Below the pieces are notes generated by a model that was given only the letters and a program-made list of their open reading frames with translations, did not search any database and was not told where the DNA came from. This document shows positions 10,160 to 18,460 of a stretch of 64,000 nt of DNA, in pieces. Numbering within the stretch: position 1 is the first letter of the stretch; each line of letters opens with the position of its first letter. Where the stretch lies: the NCBI RefSeq assembly GCF_002205845.1, contig NZ_NISI01000005.1, positions 62,001 to 126,000 on the forward strand, written 5' to 3'. This stretch comes from Roseateles puraquae. Lineage in GTDB: Bacteria; Pseudomonadota; Gammaproteobacteria; Burkholderiales; Burkholderiaceae_C. The translations under genes were made by a program, and so were the position numbers.

Positions 10160-10852
10160 ATGAACGCCGCCCTTGAAGACCTGCAACGCCGTCTCGGCCA
10201 CCGCTTTCAGCGGCCGGAGCTGCTGAGCCGCGCGCTCACGCACCGCAGTTACGGGGCGGATCACAACGAGCGGCTGGAGTTCCTGGGCGATGCGGTGCTC
10301 AGCCTGGCCGTGTCCAGCCTGCTTTACGAGCGCTATGCCGGCTCCGACGAGGGTGATCTCACCCGCGTGCGCGCCCATCTGGTGCGCGAAGCCAGCCTGC
10401 ACAAGCTGGCGCTGGGCCTGGGCTTGCCGGCCGTGTTGAAGATGTCCGACGGCGAAGCCCGCGGAGGGGGCGCTCAGCGCCCGTCCATCCTGGCCGACGC
10501 CGTCGAGGCTTTGCTGGGGGCTGCCTACATCGATGCCGGCTATGACGCTGCACTCGGCATCGTGCGCCGGTTGCTTGGCGACACCATCGCCACCTCCAGC
10601 AGCGCGGGTGATTTCGCCAAGGACGCGAAGACGGCGCTGCAGGAGTGGCTGCAGGCGCGTCGTTACGCCGTGCCCAGCTATCGCATCGTCGCCACCCGCG
10701 GCCAGGCCCATGCCCAGACCTTTGAGGTTGAATGCGCGGTGCCGGCCCTGGATGTGGCCGAACTCGGCGTGGGGCGATCCCGCCGCGCCGCTGAGCAGGA
10801 GGCTGCCCGCCGCCTGCTGGACCGATTGACCGCCGAACGAGGCAAATCATGA
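10160..10852 (+). CDS. rnc: ribonuclease III
   Basis: 230 aa double-strand-specific endoribonuclease that processes rRNA precursors and many regulatory RNAs. The signature [11 protein letters not shown] (about 38-47) carries acidic metal-binding residues, a second acidic cluster is at [18 protein letters not shown], and a double-stranded-RNA-binding domain fills the C-terminal third ([11 protein letters not shown] onward). Its stop overlaps the era start (ATGA). Confidence 0.97.
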   Translation: MNAALEDLQRRLGHRFQRPELLSRALTHRSYGADHNERLEFLGDAVLSLAVSSLLYERYAGSDEGDLTRVRAHLVREASLHKLALGLGLPAVLKMSDGEARGGGAQRPSILADAVEALLGAAYIDAGYDAALGIVRRLLGDTIATSSSAGDFAKDAKTALQEWLQARRYAVPSYRIVATRGQAHAQTFEVECAVPALDVAELGVGRSRRAAEQEAARRLLDRLTAERGKS

Positions 10853-11766
10853 CCGAGCCCAAGCCCGAGCCGAGTGCTCCCGACGTCCCGCAGCGCTGTG
10901 GCCTCATCGCCATCGTCGGCCGGCCCAACGTGGGCAAGTCCACGTTGCTGAACGCCCTCGTGGGCCAGAAGGTCAGCATCACCTCCGACAAGGCCCAGAC
11001 CACGCGCCACCGCATCACCGGCGTGCGCACCGTCGATGAGGCGCAGTTCGTGTTTGTCGATACGCCGGGTTTCCAGACCAAGCACAACGCCGCGCTCAAC
11101 CGCACCTTGAACCGCACGGTGCATGGCGTGTTGGCAGACGTGGACCTGGTGCTGTTCGTCGTCGAGGCAGGCCGCTTCGGGCTGGACGACGCCAAGGTGC
11201 TGGCCCTGCTGCCCGAAGACAAGCCGGTCGTGCTGATCGCCAACAAGCTCGACGCCGTGCATCGCCGCGCCGAGCTCGCCCCCTGGCTGAAGGGCATGCA
11301 GGAGCGCCGCAACTTTGCGGAGTTCGTGCCGTTGTCGGCCAAAAAAGAGGCGGACGTCACGCGCCTGTTCAAGATCCTCAAGCCCTACCTGCCCGAGCAG
11401 GGCTGGTTCTACGACGAGGATGCGCTGACCGACCGCAGCGAGAAGTTCCTCGCCAGCGAGATCATCCGCGAGAAGCTCTTCCGCCTCACGGGCGACGAGC
11501 TGCCCTACACCTCCACCGTCGTCATCGACAAATGGGAAGACGAGGGCGAGTTGCGCCGCATCAGCGCGAGCATCGTCGTCGAGCGCGATGCGCACAAGGG
11601 CATGATCATTGGCCAGGGCGGCGAGCGCTTGAAGCGTATCGGTTCGGAGTCGCGCCAGGAGCTCGAACACCTGATGGACGGCCGCGTGTTCCTGGAGCTG
11701 TGGGTCAAGGTGCGTTCTGGCTGGGCTGATTCTGAAGAGCATCTGCGCAGCTACGGCTACGAGTGA
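10849..11766 (+). CDS. era: GTPase Era
   Basis: 305 aa GTPase that binds the 3' end of 16S rRNA and helps mature the small ribosomal subunit. The P-loop GRPNVGKS (24-31), DTPGF (71-75) and NKLD (132-135) are intact. A C-terminal KH domain with the [15 protein letters not shown] loop binds RNA. It overlaps rnc by four bases, the standard rnc-era coupling. Confidence 0.97.
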   Translation: MTEPKPEPSAPDVPQRCGLIAIVGRPNVGKSTLLNALVGQKVSITSDKAQTTRHRITGVRTVDEAQFVFVDTPGFQTKHNAALNRTLNRTVHGVLADVDLVLFVVEAGRFGLDDAKVLALLPEDKPVVLIANKLDAVHRRAELAPWLKGMQERRNFAEFVPLSAKKEADVTRLFKILKPYLPEQGWFYDEDALTDRSEKFLASEIIREKLFRLTGDELPYTSTVVIDKWEDEGELRRISASIVVERDAHKGMIIGQGGERLKRIGSESRQELEHLMDGRVFLELWVKVRSGWADSEEHLRSYGYE

Positions 11767-11804
11767 CCCGCAGCGCAAGGGAAGCCAAGCCACAGACGTC
11801 CAGA

Positions 11805-11837
11805 GCACAGAGGAATAGCGTTTGAGTTTCTCTGTGC
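11805..11837. repeat. imperfect inverted repeat between era and recO
   Basis: GCACAGAG (11805-11812) and CTCTGTGC (11830-11837) are exact inverted copies 17 bases apart in the 108-base gap; with mismatches the symmetry extends a few bases each side. No T-run follows, so it is not a standard terminator. It looks like a short interspersed palindrome. Confidence 0.45.
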
Positions 11838-11874
11838 CTCCCTGCCTCGGTGGCCTTGTTCCTGGGCTTCTCCC

Positions 11875-12624
11875 ATGAAACTGCGCACGCCGACCAGCCA
11901 GCCGGCCTACGTGCTCCACCAGCACGACTGGAGCGAGTCGAGCCTCATCCTCGACCTGTTCACGCGCGAATCGGGTCGCGTCGCGGTGGCGGCCAAGGGG
12001 GCCAAGCGCCCGTACTCCCAACTGCGTGCCGTGCTGTTGCCGCTGCAGCGCATCACCGTGTCGTTGAGCAAGCCCGCCAAGGCCGAGGGTGGCGAGGTGC
12101 AAACCCTGCGCAGCGCCGAATGGGGCGGCGGCAACACCCTGCCCAGCGGTGCCGCGCTCTTCAGTGGCTACTACCTGAACGAGCTGCTGCTCAAGCTGCT
12201 GGCGCGGCACGACCCGCATCCGCAGCTCTTCGATGCCTACGCCGACACGCTGGCCCATCTGACCGAGGGCGACGCTGCGCTGCGGGCCTTCGAGCTCAAG
12301 CTGCTGGCCGAGCTGGGCCTGCTGCCCGACCTCAGCGTCGTCACGCCCACGCAGGCGGCGGTCGACCCGACCCGGCGCTACCAGCTGTCGCCCGAGTCCG
12401 GCGTCATCCCCCCGACGGCCGACGCCAGCCTGGCCGGCTCGCTGCTGATCCAGTTGCAGGCCGCTCTGCTGCACGGCAGCCCGGCTGCTCTGCGCCAGGC
12501 CTGCGCAGCCGCGCCGCAAGTGCTCAAGACAACGCTGCGCGGGCTGCTCCACTACCATCTTGGCCACCAGCCGCTGCGCACCCGCGCGCTGCTGATGGAC
12601 GTCCAACAACTGCTCGACGCCTGA
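11875..12624 (+). CDS. recO: DNA repair protein RecO
   Basis: 249 aa. The N-terminal OB-fold region (QPAYVLHQHDWSESSLILDLFTRESGRV) and the following helical part fit RecO, which with RecF and RecR loads RecA onto single-stranded gaps. The four-cysteine zinc site present in some RecO proteins is not seen; there is a single Cys. Position in the rnc-era-recO-pdxJ-acpS run supports the call. Confidence 0.93.
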   Translation: MKLRTPTSQPAYVLHQHDWSESSLILDLFTRESGRVAVAAKGAKRPYSQLRAVLLPLQRITVSLSKPAKAEGGEVQTLRSAEWGGGNTLPSGAALFSGYYLNELLLKLLARHDPHPQLFDAYADTLAHLTEGDAALRAFELKLLAELGLLPDLSVVTPTQAAVDPTRRYQLSPESGVIPPTADASLAGSLLIQLQAALLHGSPAALRQACAAAPQVLKTTLRGLLHYHLGHQPLRTRALLMDVQQLLDA

Positions 12625-12641
12625 GAACGGCGGCTGAAGCC

Positions 12642-13412
12642 ATGAATCCTCTTGCCCACGCCGCCGGCGCCCGCTGCGCCCTGTCGGTCAATGTCAACAA
12701 GGTGGCCCTGCTGCGCAACACGCGCCATCTGGGCATCCCGAGCGTGCTGCGCGCTGCGGAGCACTGCCTGCTGGCCGGTGCCCAGGGCATCACGGTGCAT
12801 CCGCGGCCGGATGCGCGCCACATCCGCAGCGGCGATGTCGACGACCTGGCGGCCTTCCTGAAGGACTGGCCCCAGGCCGAGTTCAACATCGAAGGCAACC
12901 CGACGCAGAACCTGATGGACTTCGTGCGCCGCCACCGCCCGCACCAGGTCACTTTCGTGCCCGATGCCGAAGACCAGTTCACCTCCGACCACGGCTGGAC
13001 CCTGCCGCAGGATGCAGACCGCCTCAAGCCCCTCATCCGCGAAGCGCAGGACCTGGGCGTGCGCGTCAGCCTCTTCATGGACCCGACCCCGTCCGCCATG
13101 GCTGCGGTGGCTGAACTCGGCGCCGACCGCATCGAGCTTTACACCGAGACCTTCGCCAGCGCCTTCGGCACACCGCGCCAGGACGAGGTGCTGGCTGGCT
13201 TCACCGCCACGGCCGAGGCGGCGCTGAAGGTGGGCCTGGGCATCAATGCCGGCCACGACCTGAATCGCGACAACCTGAGCGTCTTCCTGCGCCACGTGCC
13301 CGGCGTGCTGGAGGCCTCCATCGGCCATGCGCTGATCGCGGATGCCTTGGAGCTGGGCTATGCCGAGACGGTGCGCAGCTATCTGCGCGTCATCGCCACG
13401 GCCTACACATGA
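12642..13412 (+). CDS. pdxJ: pyridoxine 5'-phosphate synthase
   Basis: 256 aa TIM-barrel enzyme that condenses 3-amino-2-oxopropyl phosphate with deoxyxylulose 5-phosphate to make pyridoxine 5'-phosphate, the last ring-forming step of DXP-dependent vitamin B6 synthesis. Early [12 protein letters not shown] and the active-site HPRPDARHI (53-61) are typical, as is the [14 protein letters not shown] phosphate-binding region. The start at 12642 is 17 bases after recO; the open frame extending upstream overlaps recO and is spurious. The stop overlaps acpS by four bases. Confidence 0.96.
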   Translation: MNPLAHAAGARCALSVNVNKVALLRNTRHLGIPSVLRAAEHCLLAGAQGITVHPRPDARHIRSGDVDDLAAFLKDWPQAEFNIEGNPTQNLMDFVRRHRPHQVTFVPDAEDQFTSDHGWTLPQDADRLKPLIREAQDLGVRVSLFMDPTPSAMAAVAELGADRIELYTETFASAFGTPRQDEVLAGFTATAEAALKVGLGINAGHDLNRDNLSVFLRHVPGVLEASIGHALIADALELGYAETVRSYLRVIATAYT

Positions 13413-13807
13413 TTTACGGCATCGGCACCGACATCTGCGACATCCGCCGCATCGAGGCCACGCTGGCCCGGCGTGGCGAGCGCTTTGCGGAGAAGGTGCT
13501 CGGGCCGGATGAGCTGCGCGTCTTTCGCGCCCGCCGCGCCCGGTCGGAGGCCCGCGGGCTGCGCTATCTGGCCACGCGGTTTTCGGCCAAGGAGTCGTTC
13601 AGCAAGGCGATCGGGCTGGGCCTGCATCTACCGATGCGGCTGCCCGACTGCCAGATCCTGAACGAGGCCAGCGGCAAGCCGGTGTTGAACCTGCTCGGCC
13701 CGCTGGCCGACTGGTGCGCCCAGCGGCGTCTGAGCGGGTGGGTGACCCTGAGCGACGAAAGCGACTATGCGGTCAGCTTCGTCGTCATGGAGCAGGCGCC
13801 CGCCTGA
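13409..13807 (+). CDS. acpS: holo-ACP synthase
   Basis: 132 aa phosphopantetheinyl transferase that moves the pantetheine arm from CoA to Ser37 of AcpP. The family motifs GIGTDI (Asp8, metal ligand) and [12 protein letters not shown] are present, and length fits the trimeric AcpS group. Start overlaps the pdxJ stop. Last gene of the 6.9-13.8 kb cluster. Confidence 0.95.
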   Translation: MIYGIGTDICDIRRIEATLARRGERFAEKVLGPDELRVFRARRARSEARGLRYLATRFSAKESFSKAIGLGLHLPMRLPDCQILNEASGKPVLNLLGPLADWCAQRRLSGWVTLSDESDYAVSFVVMEQAPA

Positions 13808-13824
13808 GCTTGGCCTGCCGGGCC

Positions 13825-14859
13825 TCAGTTCTTCTTCTTGGGCGCAGCTGCCGGCTTCCTGGCCAGGTTCTCGCCCTTGGACGTCGTGTCCATCACCATG
13901 TCCATCAGCATGCGGCTGTTGTCAGGGCCGTCGACCGTCATCTGCATGTTCATCGCAAGTTGGGTGGACAGCGGCAGCTGGTCGGCCAGGCGCAGCGTGC
14001 TCGTGCCCTTGCCGCTGCCCTTCATGACCATGCGCAGCATGCGCGGCGGCGTGGCCTCGGGGGCGGAGGCAGCGGCCGAGGCATCCGATGCCGCGTCGCT
14101 GGCGGCGGCCTCGGGCGGCGTCGGCAGCGGCGTGTTCATCTGGATGTCCATCGTCAGGTTCAGGTCGAAGTACGCCACGCCACCCGTCACCTTGACGAGG
14201 GTGTAGTGCACCTGGCCCTGCAGGCCGCCCGCGGCGCCGGGCAGGGGCACGGGCAGGTTCATGCTGAGCGGCACGTCCACGCTGTCGCCCACCTTCAAGG
14301 TGCGCTGGGCCAGAGCCTTCTGCAGCTTGAAGGCGTCGTTCAGCATGGACTTGCCTTGCGCCGTCATCAGTGCGCCGAACCCCGGCGGGCCGCCCTCGGC
14401 CGTCTGCACCTCGATGTCGAAGCTGCGCGGGTCGAAGCGCGCGGTCATGCGCATGTCTGCATTGCCTGCGTTCGGCACCGGGATGGCCTTGCCGCCGACT
14501 TCCATGCTGACCGACCGGTTGCCCGAGGTGAAGGTCAGCGGCAACCAGCCGTCCACGTCGGGCTGGCCCACCTGCGTGGTGTGCTGCAGCCGCATCGTCA
14601 TCTTGATGTTGCTGGCATCGGCCATCTGGCCGGCCTTCTGGGCGATCTTGGCGCGCTGCTCTTCGGTGGCGTCCGGCCCGGCCTCGACCCGCATGCTCAT
14701 CGTGGACTTCATGTCCATCGTCTGGCGCTGGTGCATGCCAGCGCGCGGCGTCGTGTCGAAGCGGACCTCGGCGGGTGCCGTGGGTGCGGCCTGCGCAGCG
14801 ATCTGCAGGCCGAGGAGGGCGCCCAGCAGAGTGGGGCGCAGGAAGGGCAGGGTGGTCAC
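13825..14859 (-). CDS. secreted protein of unknown function
   Basis: 344 aa from a GTG at 14859 that has an AGGAG ribosome site seven bases upstream; the open frame extends 16 codons further but without that signal. A signal peptide (LLGALLGLQIAAQA) precedes a soluble, Met-rich beta-type sequence with repeated alternation such as MDMKSTMSMRVEAG and MQMTVDG. A low-complexity Ala/Ser/Asp linker (SDAASDASAAASAPEA) divides it near residue 250. The C-terminus is KPAAAPKKKN. I do not recognise the family. It converges on acpS and is separated from the next minus-strand gene by 123 bases. Confidence 0.7.
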   Translation of the reverse strand: MTTLPFLRPTLLGALLGLQIAAQAAPTAPAEVRFDTTPRAGMHQRQTMDMKSTMSMRVEAGPDATEEQRAKIAQKAGQMADASNIKMTMRLQHTTQVGQPDVDGWLPLTFTSGNRSVSMEVGGKAIPVPNAGNADMRMTARFDPRSFDIEVQTAEGGPPGFGALMTAQGKSMLNDAFKLQKALAQRTLKVGDSVDVPLSMNLPVPLPGAAGGLQGQVHYTLVKVTGGVAYFDLNLTMDIQMNTPLPTPPEAAASDAASDASAAASAPEATPPRMLRMVMKGSGKGTSTLRLADQLPLSTQLAMNMQMTVDGPDNSRMLMDMVMDTTSKGENLARKPAAAPKKKN

Positions 14860-14982
14860 GGAACAGCTCCTGGAAGCGACGTCGCCGGTTTGGCGACTGG
14901 CGGTCATCCTAGGCGCTGGTGCATCAGGAAAGCGTATGCAACGCGCGGGTGATTTTCCCGCCCGGGCGCGGGGGCCGGCCGG

Positions 14983-16665
14983 TCAGCGCGCGTGAAAGAG
15001 CAGGCGGTCCGCCAGCTCGCGCCGGGCCGGTGTCTGCTTCGGCAGGCGGTCCAGCAGCGCGATGACGGGATCGCAGGAGGCGCCGGCAGCGGCGGCCGGT
15101 GCGTCGGGCGCATCGACCCACAGGCGCGACAACATGCCCATGGCTGCCGAACCCACCGAGCGGTCGAGCACTTCGACCTCGATCGGTGTCGGTGGCTTGG
15201 GCAGCCAGCGTGGCGGCGCACTGTTGGCCACGTCCAGCAGCCAGCTGGCCTCCCGTGCCTGCAGCTCCAGGGGGAGCTGGCCGCGCACGGCCACCCGGCC
15301 GTCGAGGAGATCGCGGCAGCCCGGGCGAGTGCCGGGTTGCGCGGGTGTGCGCAGGGTCTTCAGCTGGTCTGACACCAGCTGGACATAACGCCGCCGCAGC
15401 ACGCCATCGGTGCCCTGGATGATGCCGGGCATCTGCGTCGCCAGCGGCGACCAGACGGTGGCCTGCACGGTGTCGTCGTCGCCGCCGGCCGCCCGGGCGG
15501 CCACCATGCGCTGTGCCAGCGTGTCGATCAGGCCGGGCGTGCGCTTGTCCAGCGCCGCCCAGACCGGATGCACGCGCAAGGCATCCTCGTAGTCGGGCAG
15601 CGGAGCGCCGGCTGCCGGCAACGCAATGGCCAGCGTGCGGGGCGAGGGGGCGATGAGCTCATAGCGCTGCAGCTCCTCACGCGGCACGTACCACATGCTG
15701 CGCGATGGCGTGTTCAGCGTCTTGTCGATCATGGACTCCGGCAGGCCGAGCCGGCGATAGGTCTTGGCCAACTCCTGGTTCGCCAGTTCCTCGAAGACCG
15801 GGTTGTAGGTGCCGGTGGAGGCGCGATGAAAACCCAGCTGGCCCTCGGGGGACAGATGGCGCGGGCTGCCCGCCAGGAACACCAGCGTGCAGGCGCTGGC
15901 GCAGGTGCCCACGGCGCGCGCGCCCTGGTGTCGCGCCTTCAGCGCCTCGGCCATGCGCTCGGCCTCGCGGACGCGGCCGCCGGGGGAAACCAGCTCCACG
16001 CGCTTCAGGCCCTGGGCGGCCTCGCTGGCCAGCAGGCTGCGCAGGCGTTCGCCGTCGCCCATGCCGATCACGCCCTCCAGCCGCAGGCTGCGGCCGTCCG
16101 GGGACAGCGTGAACTTGGCCTGGCCGATGGGATCGATGCCGCGGGCCATCTGCGCGTACTCGCCCAGGCTCGGCAGGAAGCCGAACAGCACCGATGCCGC
16201 CAGCTGCGCCGTGCCCAGCACCAGGCTGATGCGGGCCAGCCAGCCCCACAGCGCCGAGCCGCGCTCCTGCAGGTAGTTGCGCGCCGACCGCCAGGCGCCC
16301 ACCAGACACCACACATTCAGCGCGATCAGCAGCGGAAAGCCGATCAGCACCACGATGGCGCTGATCTGCAGCGAATCACCCTTGACGCTGATCCAGCTCA
16401 TCAGCCCGGTCAGGGCCATGGCCAGTGGTGTGGCCACCAGGAAGTTGTTCAGCCAGTAGCTGCGCGGCAGACTGTGCTCGCCCAGCCAATGGGCCTTGAA
16501 GTAGCCGTGGCTCGACTTGACGACGGGTCGGGGCGCGACCCGGCCTGGCTTGGGGCGCGGGCGGTTCGAGGCCTGCTGCCAGGCCGCAGGGGGCTCTGCG
16601 GGCGGCTTGGGGCCAAGGGCTTCGGCAGCCGCCGAAGTCGGATCGATATACGGGCGATTCTGCAT
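14983..16665 (-). CDS. membrane protein with ClpP-like (COG3904-type) domain
   Basis: 560 aa. A Pro-rich cytoplasmic N-terminus (1-50) is followed by three predicted membrane segments (about 75-95, 100-122, 145-168). Next is a ClpP/crotonase-fold region: LVSPGGRVREAERMAEAL, then GTCASACTLVFLAGSPRH, in which the Ser of CASAC is in the place of the serine-protease nucleophile, then GQLGFHRAS with a candidate His. The last 200 residues are of unknown fold. It may cut or bind membrane proteins; catalytic activity is inferred from motifs only. Confidence 0.7.
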   Translation of the reverse strand: MQNRPYIDPTSAAAEALGPKPPAEPPAAWQQASNRPRPKPGRVAPRPVVKSSHGYFKAHWLGEHSLPRSYWLNNFLVATPLAMALTGLMSWISVKGDSLQISAIVVLIGFPLLIALNVWCLVGAWRSARNYLQERGSALWGWLARISLVLGTAQLAASVLFGFLPSLGEYAQMARGIDPIGQAKFTLSPDGRSLRLEGVIGMGDGERLRSLLASEAAQGLKRVELVSPGGRVREAERMAEALKARHQGARAVGTCASACTLVFLAGSPRHLSPEGQLGFHRASTGTYNPVFEELANQELAKTYRRLGLPESMIDKTLNTPSRSMWYVPREELQRYELIAPSPRTLAIALPAAGAPLPDYEDALRVHPVWAALDKRTPGLIDTLAQRMVAARAAGGDDDTVQATVWSPLATQMPGIIQGTDGVLRRRYVQLVSDQLKTLRTPAQPGTRPGCRDLLDGRVAVRGQLPLELQAREASWLLDVANSAPPRWLPKPPTPIEVEVLDRSVGSAAMGMLSRLWVDAPDAPAAAAGASCDPVIALLDRLPKQTPARRELADRLLFHAR

Positions 16666-16677
16666 CCGGCGACCAAG

Positions 16678-16707
16678 AAAAAATGCAGCCCGGTCGGGCA
16701 GCCGGGC
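16678..16707 (-). terminator. rho-independent terminator after the peptide transporter gene
   Basis: Read on the minus strand: GCCCGG, a short loop, CCGGGC, then TGCATTTTTT. It lies between the end of the gene at 16822 and the next minus-strand gene starting at 16665, so the two are probably separate transcripts. Confidence 0.6.
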
Positions 16708-16821
16708 CGCATCCTAGAGCCGCCAGCAGGGAGGGCGCATCCTCGCGAAGGGGGAATTTCACCCTCGGCGCCGCGCGGGCGTGAAATCAGTCGCGCGCGA
16801 AGCCTGCCACCGATGAACGCG

Positions 16822-18372
16822 TCAGCCGCGGTAGTTGTCCTGCAGCGGGTAGCGGCGTGCTGCCAGCGCGAACAGCAGCGCGGCCACCAAGGCAAAGCCG
16901 GCGAAGAAGAACATCAGGCAGGCCGTCTCGCTGTAGCCGGTCGACTGGATGGCTGCCAGGGCCGTGGGGCTCTTCACGCTGACGTTGGACAGCAGCACCC
17001 ACAGGTTGCCCACCGTCACCGACAGGTTCCAAAAGCTCATGATGGTGCCCTTCATGGCCAGCGGTGCCTGGCTGTAGGCGAACTCCAGGCCGGTGGCCGA
17101 CACCAGCACCTCGCCCAGCGTCAGCAGCGCATACGGCAGCATCTGCCAGACGATGCTGACCGTGTCGCCCGCGTCCAGCCACAGCTGCAGCATGCCGGCC
17201 ACGATCCAGGCGGCGCCCGCCAGCGCGATGCCGGCGCCCATGCGGCGCAGGGCCGTCACCTTCACACCGGCGCGCTCCAGCAGCGGGTACAGCACCAGGT
17301 TGTTGAACGGGATGAGGATCATCACCAGCGCCGGGTTCAGCGCCTGCATCATGGACGACTGGAACCATTCGGGCTTGGCCATCTGGTCGGCTTGCAGCAC
17401 CCAGGTCGAGGCCTTCTGATCGAACAGCGACCAGAACGGCGTGACCAGCGCAAACAGCACCAGCACACGCAGCACGGCGCGCACGCCGTCGACGGCTTCG
17501 TCGGGATGCACGCCGCGGGCTCGGTCGAGTTGCAGCGACGCGCCCACGCCGCCGAAGCCCATGACCAACACCAGGGCCAGGCACACCGCCGCCACGAAGC
17601 CGAGGCTGCCGATCTGGCTCAGGCTGACCACCGCGCCAAGGACGCCGAGCGCCGCGACGGCCAGGCCCAGGCCGCCGGCCTTCAGCGCGGTCCACACCAC
17701 CTTCAGGAAGCTGTGCGGATTGGCGCCGCGAGGGGGCACGTGCACATAGGTCTTGCGGCCGCTCCAGAAAATCAGCGTGGCCAGCGCCATCAGCACGCCC
17801 GGCACGCCGAAGGCCACGCTCGCGCCGAACTGCTTGAGCAGCACCGGCATCAGCAGGGATGCGAAGAAGCTGCCGAAGTTGATGATCCAGTAGAAGGCGT
17901 CATAGACCTTCTGCGCGAGTGACCGGTTGCTCTTGTCGAACTGGTCGCCCACGAAACTTGTCACCAGCGGCTTGATGCCGCCCGAGCCGAGCGAGATCAG
18001 GAACAGGCCGAAGTAAAAGCCCCGGAGGTTGTTCTCGAAGATCGCCAGGCAGGCATGGCCGCAGCAGTACAGCAGGCTCAGCCAGAAGATGGTGTTGTAC
18101 TTGCCGAAGAAGCGGTCCGACAGCCAGCCGCCCAGCAGCGGGAAGAAGTACACACCGATCACGAAGGTGTGGAACACGGCCTTGGCCTCGCCCTTGCGCA
18201 GCTCCTCCGGCACGGACATCAGCAGGCTCGTCATCAGGAAGACGGTCAGGATGTTGCGCATGCCGTAGAAGCTGAAGCGCTCGCAACCTTCGTTGCCGAT
18301 GATGTAGGGGATCTGGGCGGGCATCCGGGCCGGTGCGGTGGATGCGTCGGGTGTCGCGGTCGTGGCGGTCAT
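16822..18372 (-). CDS. POT-family proton-dependent oligopeptide transporter
   Basis: 516 aa polytopic inner-membrane protein with about 12-14 hydrophobic segments. The family marks are the early NEGCERFSFYGMRNIL (the ExxERFxYYG-like motif, which carries the proton-coupling Glu/Arg) and GGWLSDRFFGKYNTI. It would import di- and tripeptides with protons. Substrate range cannot be read from sequence. It is followed by its own terminator. Confidence 0.88.
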   Translation of the reverse strand: MTATTATPDASTAPARMPAQIPYIIGNEGCERFSFYGMRNILTVFLMTSLLMSVPEELRKGEAKAVFHTFVIGVYFFPLLGGWLSDRFFGKYNTIFWLSLLYCCGHACLAIFENNLRGFYFGLFLISLGSGGIKPLVTSFVGDQFDKSNRSLAQKVYDAFYWIINFGSFFASLLMPVLLKQFGASVAFGVPGVLMALATLIFWSGRKTYVHVPPRGANPHSFLKVVWTALKAGGLGLAVAALGVLGAVVSLSQIGSLGFVAAVCLALVLVMGFGGVGASLQLDRARGVHPDEAVDGVRAVLRVLVLFALVTPFWSLFDQKASTWVLQADQMAKPEWFQSSMMQALNPALVMILIPFNNLVLYPLLERAGVKVTALRRMGAGIALAGAAWIVAGMLQLWLDAGDTVSIVWQMLPYALLTLGEVLVSATGLEFAYSQAPLAMKGTIMSFWNLSVTVGNLWVLLSNVSVKSPTALAAIQSTGYSETACLMFFFAGFALVAALLFALAARRYPLQDNYRG

Positions 18373-18401
18373 GGGTCAGCCTCGGTGAAGCTCGGGAATG
18401 G

Positions 18402-18433
18402 AAAACGCCGCTCGGCTTGTGGCCGGCGGCGTT
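18402..18433 (-). terminator. probable terminator after rne
   Basis: Minus strand AACGCCGC ... GCGGCGTT with 8-bp arms, further pairing possible in the 14-base loop, and TTTT after it. Lies 28 bases past the rne stop. The T-run is short. Confidence 0.5.
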
Positions 18434-18460
18434 TGTTGGGGCGGGGTCAGCCGTTCAGGG

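Noticed and set aside
15568-17922. Long plus-strand frame opposite the membrane and transporter genes
   Set aside because: Spans two well-supported minus-strand genes and their terminator; Gln/His/Arg-rich with no motif.
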